Positions 5,742 through 14,264 of a DNA stretch of 43,489 nt are shown here, piece after piece. Within the stretch, counting starts at the first letter, position 1. Every line of letters begins with the position of its first letter. A program made the position numbers and the translations under genes. Source of the DNA: Gammaproteobacteria bacterium 45_16_T64 (GTDB taxonomy: Bacteria; Pseudomonadota; Gammaproteobacteria; Pseudomonadales; Ketobacteraceae); assembly GCA_002162955.1 (NCBI GenBank), contig MABD01000003.1, positions 1-43,489 on the forward strand. Direction: 5' to 3'. The notes below the pieces were generated by a model, which was not told where the DNA came from, searched no databases, and saw only the letters and a list, made by a program, of their open reading frames with translations.

Positions 5742-6926
5742 TTAGAACGCTTTTTTCAGTACCGCTAATGCTTGCTCAAAGGTTGCATCGATACGATTCA
5801 ACATCATCGATCCATCATCCAATGCCATATGTGCAATCTCTTCCAGATCCGCTTCTGTCACACTACCGGTTTCAGACAGCTTACGCGGCAGCTCACACAG
5901 CGCATACATTTCTTCTTTCAAAGCAACGATCGTATCAATAGCTTTGCGCGGACGATCTGCAACGGCGGTTGCGGCATATACGTCTGGGCCCGCTAAGTGT
6001 AATAACAGCTCGCCAATATTCTCACGGCATTCTTCTAAGTTAAACTCCAACACATAAGGAAGGAATATACTCATGCACATTCCATGGGGTACGTGGCACT
6101 TAGCGCCAACGCTATGACCTAGCGAGTGTACCATTCCTACCATCGAATTCGAGAATGCGATACCTGCCATTGTTGATGCTTGTGCAAGCTCCAAACGCCC
6201 CGTCGCATCACTTGGATTACGTAAGACATCGGCTAAATTGTTGGTAATTTTCTTTATCGCTGATGCAGCATACGCATCACTGATCGGATTTTTCGCCAAG
6301 CCGATGAATGATTCAACGGCATGCGTTAGCGCATCCATTCCCGTCGCAGCGGTAATTTTAGGTGGCAAGCTTAATGTCATACGAGGATCAAGAATTGCCG
6401 CATCCGGTAGTAAAAATGGCGATACAAACGGGACTTTTGCACCACTCTCGTCATCTCGAATCACGGATACATTTGTGGTTTCCGATCCCGTACCTGCAGT
6501 GGTAGGAATCACAAAGAATGGCTTTAGGGCTTTCTTAACCACACCGGTACCAGAATAGGCACGTAAGTCATCGCCGCCTTCCGATACTAAAATATTCACA
6601 CCTTTAGCGGTATCAATAACCGAACCACCGCCGATGGCAAGAATAGAATCACAAGACTTTTCGCGGTACAAATTAGCAATCGTCGTTACTGTTAACATGG
6701 ATGAATCTGGTGGAACATCATCAAAGATATCAACCGCTTGCATTTCAACAGCATCTAGCGCGTTAGTGACGATATCCACTAAACCAACACCACGTACACC
6801 GCGGTCAGTGATTATCAGTGGGCGCGAAGCACCGTGAGAGGTCAGTTCAAATGGGATATGTTCTAGGGCTTTGAATCCTGCAACCATTTTTACAGGACAG
6901 AAAAATTCGTAATATTCGTTCGCCAT
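5742..6926 (-). CDS. Iron-containing (group III) alcohol dehydrogenase
   Basis: This 394-residue NAD(P)-dependent enzyme of the Fe-ADH family oxidises alcohols or reduces aldehydes and ketones. The nucleotide-binding GGGSVIDTAKG (99-109) and TAGTGSETTNVSV (143-155) are present. The metal ligands Asp198 (TGMDALTHAVES), His202, His267 (VHSLGH) and His281 (CHVPHG) have the family spacing, so it is probably active with Fe2+ or Zn2+. The length is usual. The ATG is two bases after the stop of the SCP2-like gene, so the two are translationally coupled. The gene ends just inside the strong terminator at 5677-5736. The partner suggests a hydrophobic substrate such as a long-chain or sterol-like alcohol, but that is inference. 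Confidence 0.92.
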   Translation of the reverse strand: MANEYYEFFCPVKMVAGFKALEHIPFELTSHGASRPLIITDRGVRGVGLVDIVTNALDAVEMQAVDIFDDVPPDSSMLTVTTIANLYREKSCDSILAIGGGSVIDTAKGVNILVSEGGDDLRAYSGTGVVKKALKPFFVIPTTAGTGSETTNVSVIRDDESGAKVPFVSPFLLPDAAILDPRMTLSLPPKITAATGMDALTHAVESFIGLAKNPISDAYAASAIKKITNNLADVLRNPSDATGRLELAQASTMAGIAFSNSMVGMVHSLGHSVGAKCHVPHGMCMSIFLPYVLEFNLEECRENIGELLLHLAGPDVYAATAVADRPRKAIDTIVALKEEMYALCELPRKLSETGSVTEADLEEIAHMALDDGSMMLNRIDATFEQALAVLKKAF

Positions 6927-6928
6927 GA

Positions 6929-7471
6929 TTAACGCTCTTTGACTAGATTAAGAAGGAATTGACCGTAGGTTTTTGTTGTCACCTGAAGCTTTTGAACCAA
7001 CGCAAGATCGGGGTAGGTTTTCACCGCTTTTTTCGCCACAATTTTTGGTAAGATCACGGTTTGTAAACGGTTTAAGCTACGCACAACCTTCATTGACATA
7101 GGAACATTACCATCAAGAATAATTCGCTCATTAGCGTAGGCTTGCGCTGTATGCTCCTGAAAACTAAACACTAAAAATGCAAAGGTGACGTGTTTGAAGG
7201 TCATGGTGAGATCAGGTTTACCTGTGTAATCTGCGGGTAAATCCACTAATCGACCGTCTTGCTTTTTCATGGTCAGTTTGAGTGTGCCCGGTGTCACAGC
7301 CATGCGAAACACAAACCCTTCAGGCATTTCTGCCACTTCCGCTTTAATCACATCATCAACCTGACTACCCGCTTTCAACATTTGCGAGATCAGCTTCATC
7401 ATGCCAGAGACATATAGCCTCTGATAATCGTAATCTATGTCGGCTTCAAAGCCTTTTTTTATAGGTAACAT
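6929..7471 (-). CDS. SCP2-like sterol/lipid-binding domain protein
   Basis: This 180-residue single-domain soluble protein resembles the SCP2 fold, which binds lipids, fatty acyl chains or sterols in a hydrophobic tunnel. The central strands GFVFRMAVTPGTLKLTMKKQ and KPDLTMTFKHVTFAFLVF, followed by YANERIILDGNVPMSMKVVRS, match the pattern of SCP2 domains, in which a strand-rich core is closed by C-terminal helices. A basic C-terminal helix follows. The start has AGGG eight bases upstream. It is the first gene of a two-gene operon with the iron alcohol dehydrogenase, so it may hold or deliver that enzyme's substrate. I am fairly sure of the fold and have no evidence for the ligand. The 288-bp gap upstream (7472-7759) contains no recognisable gene. 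Confidence 0.7.
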   Translation of the reverse strand: MLPIKKGFEADIDYDYQRLYVSGMMKLISQMLKAGSQVDDVIKAEVAEMPEGFVFRMAVTPGTLKLTMKKQDGRLVDLPADYTGKPDLTMTFKHVTFAFLVFSFQEHTAQAYANERIILDGNVPMSMKVVRSLNRLQTVILPKIVAKKAVKTYPDLALVQKLQVTTKTYGQFLLNLVKER

Positions 7472-7708
7472 TAGTCAGCCCTAATAGTAACTGAGGACAA
7501 AATGGGAAGAAGGGCGCTGCGCCTCACCGCTGAATTTATAAGCCCATAAATCCAACCTCTCTTCCAATAAACTGGGGAATCATTCCAGCGGTCTATAGGG
7601 TATGCAAAGACTTGGTGAAGCGCTAGTTAACGAATGCGGAATATTTGTATCCTTTGGCCTACTTTTACAGAGGACTGACAAGTCACCGCTAAATATGGGT
7701 TTAAAACG

Positions 7709-7748
7709 ACTAAGCTGTGGATAAGCAGCGACTTATCCACAGCTTAGT
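7709..7748. terminator. Hairpin with DnaA boxes in both arms, 3' of the LuxR-type gene
   Basis: A perfect inverted repeat has 17-bp arms (7709-7725 and 7732-7748) and a 6-base loop. Each arm contains a perfect DnaA box (TGTGGATAA at 7716-7724, TTATCCACA at 7733-7741). It begins 12 bp after the stop of the LuxR-type gene, so it could stop transcription, but it lacks a strong T run. Confidence 0.6.
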
Positions 7749-7759
7749 TCGCTAACAAG

Positions 7760-8725
7760 TTATTGTAAATCCACCAGTTGTGCTAATTCGGTACGGCTAG
7801 ATATCCCCAGCTTGTCATAGACCCGATAAAGATGGTTCGATACCGTCGAAGGCGCCAAGTGTAATCCCTTCGCCACCTCCTTAAAGGATAGGCCTTTGCA
7901 AATCCGCTCCACAATTTGCTTCTCTCGATCACTCAATCGATCCAGTGGCCCGAGCAACCGTAAATTGACCACAACCAAATTCCCTAGAGGGGTGAACGTC
8001 GCGGAAAGATTATTGACTTCCAGCTCCACTACGCCGCGTAGATTGGGTATCCCAAAAGGCAACGTAGTACTCTCTCGGCCAGGGAAATGCTGGTTCAGCA
8101 AGGTAACGAAGCGTGGTTGTACTTCATGAAAACAACCTTGTTGATCACAGATTGCAGAAGCCCCAATATCTGACGATTCCTGTAGTTGTTGACCTACTCG
8201 CAGGTGTAAAAAAAACGCATGAGAAACTGCTGAAACCAAGTGAAAAATGAGGTGTTGCTGTAACTCTCTCTCTGCTGGTGTGAATACCTGCTGACGATCA
8301 AAACGATACAAGCTGAGTAAGGTGTAGAGTCCGCTGTTCACATCAACATGGCCAGAAGCTAAGATCCTCTGGATGCCATAAGGCTCAAATAATCGCCGAT
8401 AAAGCTCGGATTGATAGAAGGCGTCATCGGAGATAACATCCGACATATCCACAGGTTTTCCCAAGTTATTCAACACCCCATCACGAATCGGATTCATCTC
8501 AAGGGTTTGTTCTAATGTGACTGCATATTGATCATCTAGGCCAATGTGATTCACATAGTGAAACCGGATAGAGGCCTGATTACCCGTACCCCAGAACGCA
8601 GCATCAAATTCAATCACCCGCGATAGCTGCTCCAATGCCCACACCCGGTATTGATCTGGAGGCACACTCGGTGCCATACGATATAGGTGACTGATTAGCG
8701 CATCGACTTCGATAGACTGCACCAT
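7760..8725 (-). CDS. LuxR-type helix-turn-helix transcriptional regulator
   Basis: This is a 321-residue regulator with a C-terminal LuxR/FixJ-type HTH: LSDREKQIVERICKGLSFKE, then VAKGLHLAPSTVSNHLYRVY and DKLGISSRTELAQL (residues about 260-317). The N-terminal 240 residues look like a sensory domain, possibly PAS- or GAF-like. They do not show the conserved autoinducer-domain residues of quorum-sensing LuxR or a receiver-domain aspartate. It is divergent from the acetoacetate-decarboxylase-like gene, with only 75 bp between the starts, and next to the SCP2/alcohol-dehydrogenase operon. It is therefore the likely regulator of one or both. The effector is unknown. Confidence 0.85.
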   Translation of the reverse strand: MVQSIEVDALISHLYRMAPSVPPDQYRVWALEQLSRVIEFDAAFWGTGNQASIRFHYVNHIGLDDQYAVTLEQTLEMNPIRDGVLNNLGKPVDMSDVISDDAFYQSELYRRLFEPYGIQRILASGHVDVNSGLYTLLSLYRFDRQQVFTPAERELQQHLIFHLVSAVSHAFFLHLRVGQQLQESSDIGASAICDQQGCFHEVQPRFVTLLNQHFPGRESTTLPFGIPNLRGVVELEVNNLSATFTPLGNLVVVNLRLLGPLDRLSDREKQIVERICKGLSFKEVAKGLHLAPSTVSNHLYRVYDKLGISSRTELAQLVDLQ

Positions 8726-8772
8726 TAGGCTATTTTTACCATTTCTCTACATTATCCTTTTCGACACAATGA

Positions 8773-8795
8773 TTCCTAACAATCACGGTTAGGAA
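8773..8795 (+). promoter_or_regulatory. Inverted repeat covering the ribosome-binding site of the decarboxylase-like gene
   Basis: TTCCTAAC (8773-8780) and GTTAGGAA (8788-8795) are perfect 8-bp arms separated by 7 bases. The right arm contains the AGGAA ribosome-binding sequence five bases before the ATG at 8801. It could be an operator for the divergent LuxR-type regulator or an RNA hairpin that masks the ribosome site. Sequence alone does not decide. Confidence 0.5.
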
Positions 8796-8800
8796 CAACA

Positions 8801-9721
8801 ATGAAACCCAACACCCATATCGATGCAGGCTTACTGAGTAATGAGGCAGAGTTCACCCACGAGTTCTTTCAGCAATTTACATTACGTAAGAACAAGCAGC
8901 CACTCAAACTCACCGATACCATTACCAAAGACTATCAGTTCCCAACCTTATACGGCAACGTTACCTGTGCCATTGGGGTATTTCTATGCAGTTACGAAAA
9001 AGCCCAAGCCATGCTGCCACATCCCAAAATGAAACCTGTCGCGATGCCAAAGGGCAGGGCGTTGGTGACATTCTCCTGTTACGAATACCAGCAAGTGCTT
9101 GGCGTCGCGCCATACAATGAAATTGCAATGACGATACCGGTAATGATTGATCCTTCTATCAATGTACCCGTATTACCTATGATCATGGACGGCATGTTTA
9201 AGAAATTCGGCTACTATGTTTTCCACATGCCGGTAACCTCTTTGGAAAATAGAATTCGCGGCAATGATATTTGGGGGTTGCCCAAAGTTGTCGATGGCAT
9301 AGATATTAAGGTTAGCAATGATACATCGACCACCATCGCCACCGATGAAAAAGGCAACGAGTATTTTTCATTAAGAGTACCCACTACTGGTAAGTCTACT
9401 GCGTTCGATGTGCGATCCAATATCTATTCAAAACTCGGGAATCAATTATTACAAAGCCCTACCCAATTTAAAGCGAACTTTAATGTCACCAAACATATGG
9501 ACCGTTTGTGGAAAACCGGTGGCAAAGACCCTGACGTATTAACGTTAGGCACTGGCCCTTATGCCGATTTGTTAAAAAATCTAGAGATTGAACCGCAACC
9601 ATTTCAATTTCGTCACGCAGCTTATATGAATGCCTGCTTTGATTTGCCCAACGAACACTATCGCGCTCCTTTTTCGTTTTCCGAAGATGAAGGCGCAATT
9701 AATCCTGTCACTAACACCTAA
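8801..9721 (+). CDS. Acetoacetate decarboxylase family protein
   Basis: This 306-residue soluble protein belongs to the acetoacetate decarboxylase superfamily, whose members use a Schiff-base lysine for decarboxylation, aldol or dehydration chemistry on beta-keto acids and related compounds. The Schiff-base lysine is probably Lys162 in IWGLPKVVDG, the counterpart of the GYPK motif. An upstream acidic residue (YNEIAM, Glu107) matches a catalytic Glu. At 306 residues it is longer than the classic solvent-forming enzyme (about 245) and resembles the many ADC-like proteins of unknown substrate. The next gene, a ketopantoate-reductase-like oxidoreductase, starts 14 bp downstream, so the two are probably cotranscribed. 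The family is clear; the substrate is not. Confidence 0.85.
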   Translation: MKPNTHIDAGLLSNEAEFTHEFFQQFTLRKNKQPLKLTDTITKDYQFPTLYGNVTCAIGVFLCSYEKAQAMLPHPKMKPVAMPKGRALVTFSCYEYQQVLGVAPYNEIAMTIPVMIDPSINVPVLPMIMDGMFKKFGYYVFHMPVTSLENRIRGNDIWGLPKVVDGIDIKVSNDTSTTIATDEKGNEYFSLRVPTTGKSTAFDVRSNIYSKLGNQLLQSPTQFKANFNVTKHMDRLWKTGGKDPDVLTLGTGPYADLLKNLEIEPQPFQFRHAAYMNACFDLPNEHYRAPFSFSEDEGAINPVTNT

Positions 9722-9735
9722 TCCAGGCCGCCAAT

Positions 9736-10782
9736 ATGTCACAAGAATTACAACAAAAAATGGTATTATTGGTGGGTGCAGGTGCTGTCGGCGCAACTAT
9801 TGCCGCATGGCTTGCGCCCAATCACAATCGATTTTATGTACTGGATCAGGGCGACACGCTGGCAGCTATTCGAAGCAACGGAATTTTTGCATATTTGCAG
9901 CACCATGAAGACAAAGGTGAAAAGGTTAGTGTTAAAACGGTGGATAATTTCGAAGATTGTCCACAGCCTGATGTGATTTTATTATGTGTAAAAAACTACA
10001 GTCTGGATGGTTTATCAAAAGCCATTATTGGCGCCTATGGTGAAGAAGCATTAGAAAAAATCGTCATAGTGGGTATGCAAAATGGTGTCGAGAACCAAAC
10101 CATTCTACCCAAGTACTTTTCTAATATTGTTTACGGCATTATCAGTTTTAATGCCTGGTTAGATGAACCTGCCATAGTAGGATATCAGGCTAAAGGACCC
10201 TTTATTTTTGGCACACCCGATAATGACAGACCCCAACAGGTTAAATTGGTCGCGGATATTTTTAATCAAGGTGTTGCTGCTATTGCGAGCAATCATTTCC
10301 AAGATGCTGCGTTATCGAAAATGATTATTAACCTAACCAATTCATTTACCACCGTGATGGGGTTAGGCTTTCGTGAAATCGATGACATGTCGAAATTTCA
10401 AAAGATTCTCAGTCAACTCACCTACGAAGGCGTAAAAATTGTTAAAGCGGCAGGCTACAAGGAATGTAAGGTCGGTGATATTCCTGGCTGGACGTTAATT
10501 TCTGCCAGTGCCAATCTGCCACAATTCTTAACCCGCAAGCTATTTGAAAAGAACGTGAAGAAAATGGTGGTGAGCAGTATGGCCCAGGATATTATTCAAC
10601 ATGGTCGTAGCGATAATGAACTCAAAGGCATCAATGGTTACTTGTTAGAAATGGCAGATCAACACGGTATTAAAGCCCCCTATAACCGCGGTATTTATCA
10701 ATTATGCCAAGAGGAATTTGCTAAACCCGACTTTAGCCCTATCAGCGTGACAGAAGTGTGGCAACGATTAGCCACTGTATAA
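9736..10782 (+). CDS. Ketopantoate reductase (PanE/ApbA) family oxidoreductase
   Basis: This is a 348-residue NADPH-dependent reductase. An N-terminal Rossmann motif (LVGAGAVGATIAAWL, residues 11-25) is followed by the family's VKNYSLD segment near residue 91. The C-terminal helical domain contains the substrate-domain lysine and asparagine region SKMIINLTNSFTTVMGL. Ketopantoate reductase makes pantoate for coenzyme A, but many paralogues reduce other 2-keto acids. The length here (348 against about 300) and the coupling to an acetoacetate-decarboxylase-like gene, with no other pan genes nearby, argue for a paralogue in a catabolic pathway. A hairpin follows 16 bp after the stop. Confidence 0.85.
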   Translation: MSQELQQKMVLLVGAGAVGATIAAWLAPNHNRFYVLDQGDTLAAIRSNGIFAYLQHHEDKGEKVSVKTVDNFEDCPQPDVILLCVKNYSLDGLSKAIIGAYGEEALEKIVIVGMQNGVENQTILPKYFSNIVYGIISFNAWLDEPAIVGYQAKGPFIFGTPDNDRPQQVKLVADIFNQGVAAIASNHFQDAALSKMIINLTNSFTTVMGLGFREIDDMSKFQKILSQLTYEGVKIVKAAGYKECKVGDIPGWTLISASANLPQFLTRKLFEKNVKKMVVSSMAQDIIQHGRSDNELKGINGYLLEMADQHGIKAPYNRGIYQLCQEEFAKPDFSPISVTEVWQRLATV

Positions 10783-10797
10783 CCGGTAGCCCTCGCT

Positions 10798-10850
10798 AAT
10801 ATAGAGCGCCATGCTCCCCTCCCTTGTGGATAACCATGGCGTTCTATATT
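10798..10850 (+). terminator. Stem-loop 3' of the PanE-like gene, DnaA box in the loop
   Basis: AATATAGAGCGCCATG (10798-10813) pairs with CATGGCGTTCTATATT (10835-10850) at 15 of 16 positions, and the mismatch is a G-T wobble in RNA. The 21-base loop carries a perfect DnaA box (TGTGGATAA, 10825-10833). There is no T run, so termination would be weak or rho-assisted. Confidence 0.5.
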
Positions 10851-11133
10851 GGCACCCCATATTTAGCACCTCCATTTTACCTCCTATGTCCCAACCCTCA
10901 TGTCTAAGTTCTATTACCATTGCCATTCACTGTGGATAACTTCGCTGCAATGTTACATTCAGTCATAAAAGATAAACCGTCATGCAAGCCCCCACTCGTC
11001 GTCACATTCGTTGTAAGCTAGAAGCCAACTCTCGAGAACGACACTGCATCCATACTACGTCCATATTGACGTATAATACCCCGCAGTGGATCGATAGAAT
11101 GGTGAAAATCTCACCTGCAAAAAAGGAAATATC
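10851..11133 (+). other. Intergenic region with a DnaA box and a -10 element ahead of HMG-CoA lyase
   Basis: Together with the hairpin at 10798-10850 this forms a gap of 351 bp without a gene. It holds a perfect DnaA box (TGTGGATAA, 10931-10939). TATAAT at 11072-11077 could be the -10 of the HMG-CoA lyase promoter, although no good -35 lies 17 bp upstream. AAGGA lies shortly before the ATG at 11134. No RNA gene is visible. Confidence 0.4.
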
Positions 11134-12075
11134 ATGTCAGACAAGGTCATAATTACTGAAGTTGGCTTACGAGACGGCCTACAAAATCAGCCTAACCCTG
11201 TATCCACCCAACAGAAACTCGCAATGGCGAATGCGCTGATTAATGCAGGTGTTACCCATTTAGAAGCCACGAGCTTTGTACACCCCAAACTCGTACCGCA
11301 AATGGCCGACGCCGCTGACGTACTGGCAGGGCTTGCCAGCACCAGTAATGACCTCAATGTCTCAGTTCTAGTACCCAACATGAAGGGTTACGAGCGAGCA
11401 AAAGAGAATGGCGTTAAATCCGTCGGAGTCGTGGTAGCTTCCACTGATACGTTTAATCTAAAAAACCTCAATATGACCACCGATAAAGCCGCATCCATTT
11501 GCCAACAAGTAATTGAGCAAGCAAAACTGGATGGATTGGCTACTCGGGTATATATTTCGGGGGCATGTGTTTGCCCATACGAAGGAAAAACCCCTGTAGA
11601 TGTCACTCTCGGCCTCACCGAGAAGATGATCGCGACTGGCGCAGATGAAATTTCTATTTCAGATACCGTTGGTGGTGGTAATCCACAGCAAATCATTGAT
11701 ATTCTTACACCTTTGGTGGAGCAATTCGGCCCAGAGCGGTTCAATTTGCACCTGCATGATACCCGTGGTCAGGCACTTGCCATGGCATGGGCCGGTATTA
11801 CCTTGGGTATTCGCCGATTTGATAGCTCAATTGGCGGATTAGGCGGCTGTCCGTTCGCGCCAGGCGCTTCAGGCAATGTTGCCACCGAAGATATAGTGTA
11901 TATGTTACAAGAAGCCGGACTAGACACTGGGATTCAGCTTGGGGCACTTAAAACCGCCGTTGAGGTCTCAGCACAAGCGACCGGACAAAGCTTAGGAGGC
12001 AGTATCTATCACTGGATGCTCTCCCAAGAAAAACTAAAACAAGATAAAGAAGCACGAGAAAATCCTTGTATATGA
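11134..12075 (+). CDS. mvaB: Hydroxymethylglutaryl-CoA lyase
   Basis: HMG-CoA lyase cleaves 3-hydroxy-3-methylglutaryl-CoA to acetyl-CoA and acetoacetate in leucine and ketone-body catabolism. The 313-residue TIM-barrel protein has the signature GLRDGLQNQP (11-20; Arg13 and Asp14 are catalytic and metal-binding). It also has FVHPKLVPQMADA, the metal-binding HLHDTRGQALA, and the C-terminal catalytic-cysteine loop GGLGGCPFAPGASGN. Isopropylmalate synthase and homocitrate synthase share the barrel but not this loop. The rest of the leucine-degradation (liu) cluster is absent here. The product acetoacetate is the substrate type of the decarboxylase-like protein 2 kb upstream, which is suggestive but unproven. 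Confidence 0.93.
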   Translation: MSDKVIITEVGLRDGLQNQPNPVSTQQKLAMANALINAGVTHLEATSFVHPKLVPQMADAADVLAGLASTSNDLNVSVLVPNMKGYERAKENGVKSVGVVVASTDTFNLKNLNMTTDKAASICQQVIEQAKLDGLATRVYISGACVCPYEGKTPVDVTLGLTEKMIATGADEISISDTVGGGNPQQIIDILTPLVEQFGPERFNLHLHDTRGQALAMAWAGITLGIRRFDSSIGGLGGCPFAPGASGNVATEDIVYMLQEAGLDTGIQLGALKTAVEVSAQATGQSLGGSIYHWMLSQEKLKQDKEARENPCI

Positions 12076-12122
12076 TTTCGATGCCGACGTTGTTGGGGAG
12101 TTATCCCCAGAGAATCAATAAC

Positions 12123-12890
12123 ATGTGGAAAGCACTGGTAATGGGCTCTGCCCTGGTGCTTTCTACAATATCATCCACAGTTTGTGCAGATCCTGTGGAT
12201 AACCTGGTAGAAAAAGCCGTTAGAAATAATGGACTTGCGAAAAATTCGCAGCAAAAGATCGATAAACTTAGCGATGCGACCCAACAATTGTTCTCCAGCT
12301 ACCAGCTAGAATCGAAGCGCATTGAAGACCTTAATATCTATAATTTGCAGCTTAAACAGCAAATTTACGATCAAAACGTCAAGATTATCGAGTTATCCCA
12401 GTCCTTAGAAGATATCTCACTAATCGAGCGCCAAATATCCCCCTTACTCTTGCGCATGATCCAAAGCCTAGAGCAATTTATCGATTTGGATGTTCCTTTC
12501 CTGCTAGAAGAACGTCATGAACGTATTAAGTTTTTACGTAAAGCCATGGAAAGGGCAGATGTCTCCAGCGCAGAAAAGTTTCGCCAAGTGCTTGAAGCTT
12601 ACAATATTGAAAACGAATACGGCACGACTATAGAATCTTATAAAGGATCCGTGCAACTAGGTGACAGGTCACAAGAAGTGGACTTTCTGCGGGTTGGACG
12701 TGTCGCATTGTTGTTTCAGACCCTTGATGGTAAACGCCAAGGTAGCTGGAATCAAAAACAACAGCAGTGGGAAGAACTGGACGACCGTTATCGGCGAGAC
12801 ATTCGACTCGGGCTAAAAATGGCACAAAAACAAACGGCACCCAACTTAATTAAGATTCCTGTACCGACACCAGCAGGAGTCAAGAAATGA
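12123..12890 (+). CDS. DUF3450-like periplasmic protein of the TonB operon
   Basis: This is a 255-residue exported protein, the first gene of a six-gene energy-transduction operon. The start was placed at the ATG at 12123 because it opens a clean signal peptide (MWKALVMGSALVLSTISSTVCA, cleavage before DP). The longer frame from 12066 overlaps the preceding gene and would bury that signal. The mature protein begins with a long heptad-rich coiled coil (about residues 30-100) and continues with a mixed domain containing FLEEVD-like and RVGRVALLFQTLDGK segments. This matches the DUF3450 proteins that accompany TonB2-type ExbB/ExbD systems in marine gammaproteobacteria. It probably acts in the periplasm with the long ExbB protein, whose gene overlaps by 4 bases (ATGA). 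Confidence 0.78.
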   Translation: MWKALVMGSALVLSTISSTVCADPVDNLVEKAVRNNGLAKNSQQKIDKLSDATQQLFSSYQLESKRIEDLNIYNLQLKQQIYDQNVKIIELSQSLEDISLIERQISPLLLRMIQSLEQFIDLDVPFLLEERHERIKFLRKAMERADVSSAEKFRQVLEAYNIENEYGTTIESYKGSVQLGDRSQEVDFLRVGRVALLFQTLDGKRQGSWNQKQQQWEELDDRYRRDIRLGLKMAQKQTAPNLIKIPVPTPAGVKK

Positions 12891-14263
12891 TGACATCTAT
12901 ACCCCAACTCCTCAGGTTATTCGTGTTAGTGTTGATTGCCAATGGCGTAACCAGCCAAACCAGTTGGGCTATTGCTGGCAGTGTTGATGATCTATTGGAT
13001 ATGGTTCGAGAAGGGCGTGTCGTAGAGGCCAAAGAAAACCGAAAACGTGAGGCTCGATTTCTTAATAATAAAAGCCAGCAAAAACGTTTATATCAACAAG
13101 CGGTAAAAGAGCGTAATCGCCTAGAAAAAATCAGTGTCGAATTAGAAAAAAAATACGATAAAAATGCCGACTCTGTTATTACACTACAAAATCGTTTGAA
13201 TGGACGTATGGGTACCCTAAAAGATCTTTTTAGTCACCTACAGACCAGCTCAGGGTCCTCTGCAGTGCAAATTGATAATTCGATTATCTCTGCGCAATAC
13301 CCCAACCGTTCAGCACCTCTCACAAGCCTATCTGAAACAATTGCCAATAGCGCAACGTTACCCTCAATCAAAGAAATCGAAAATCTTTGGTATGAATTAC
13401 AACGAGAGATTATTGAATCCGGTAAAGTTACCCGTTTTAAAGCCGATGTCATCAACACTGACGGAATTGAGAATAAGCAAGAAGTCATTCGTGTCGGGGC
13501 CTTTAATCTTGTCAGCGGCGGCAACTATTTACAGTATATTCCTGAAACCAAGAAGATTATTGAGTATGCCAAACAACCTCCCAGCCACTTCTCTCTATCC
13601 GCATTATCCTTGGCTAAATCAGAAGACGACTTATCCAGTTTTGGCATTGATCCCACTCGAGGTGCAATTTTAGACGCGTTGGTACAAACACCAGAATTAT
13701 ATGAACGTATAGAGCAGGGCGGTATTGTCGGTTATATCATCTTAGGTTTGGGTGCATTGGGATTGCTCTTGGTGTTTGAGCGCTTGGCATACCTAGCACT
13801 GACCAGCCGACGTATTTCTGCGCAAGTAAACAATAAAACTCCTGATGAGAAAAACCCACTAGGGCGTATCTTTAAAATCTACCAAGACAATAAGACCGTT
13901 AGTACCGACACCTTAGAGTTAAAACTCGGAGAAGCGATATTAAAAGAACGCGCTCCTCTGGAGCGATTCCTTACTTTCCTTAAAATTATTTCTGTCGTTT
14001 CACCATTGTTGGGTTTATTAGGTACGGTAACGGGAATGATTAATACCTTCCAAGCCATTACCTTATTTGGTACCGGTGATCCTCAGTTAATGGCTGGCGG
14101 TATTTCACAAGCATTAATTACGACGGTAATGGGCCTCAGCATCGCCATCCCTATCGTACTTTTGCATACCATCGTCAGCAGTCGGAGTAAACGATTGTTA
14201 ATGATATTGGAAGAACAAAGCGCCGGGATGATTGCAGAGCAAGCAGAACAGGGTCAGCCATAA
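12887..14263 (+). CDS. Long ExbB-like (TtpC-type) MotA/TolQ/ExbB proton-channel protein
   Basis: This 458-residue inner-membrane protein has a signal-like N-terminus (residues 1-30), then a periplasmic coiled coil (about 40-130) and a mixed domain. Its C-terminal MotA/TolQ/ExbB domain has three membrane segments: GYIILGLGALGLLLVFERL, then ISVVSPLLGLLGTVTGMINT and LITTVMGLSIAIPIVLLHTI. GLLGTVTGMI is the signature of proton-channel subunits. The extra periplasmic part distinguishes TtpC-type proteins of the Vibrio TonB2 system from ordinary ExbB (about 240 residues). It overlaps the preceding gene by 4 bases, and the next ExbB begins one base after its stop, so the operon is tightly coupled. 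Confidence 0.88.
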   Translation: MMTSIPQLLRLFVLVLIANGVTSQTSWAIAGSVDDLLDMVREGRVVEAKENRKREARFLNNKSQQKRLYQQAVKERNRLEKISVELEKKYDKNADSVITLQNRLNGRMGTLKDLFSHLQTSSGSSAVQIDNSIISAQYPNRSAPLTSLSETIANSATLPSIKEIENLWYELQREIIESGKVTRFKADVINTDGIENKQEVIRVGAFNLVSGGNYLQYIPETKKIIEYAKQPPSHFSLSALSLAKSEDDLSSFGIDPTRGAILDALVQTPELYERIEQGGIVGYIILGLGALGLLLVFERLAYLALTSRRISAQVNNKTPDEKNPLGRIFKIYQDNKTVSTDTLELKLGEAILKERAPLERFLTFLKIISVVSPLLGLLGTVTGMINTFQAITLFGTGDPQLMAGGISQALITTVMGLSIAIPIVLLHTIVSSRSKRLLMILEEQSAGMIAEQAEQGQP

Positions 14264-14264
14264 T

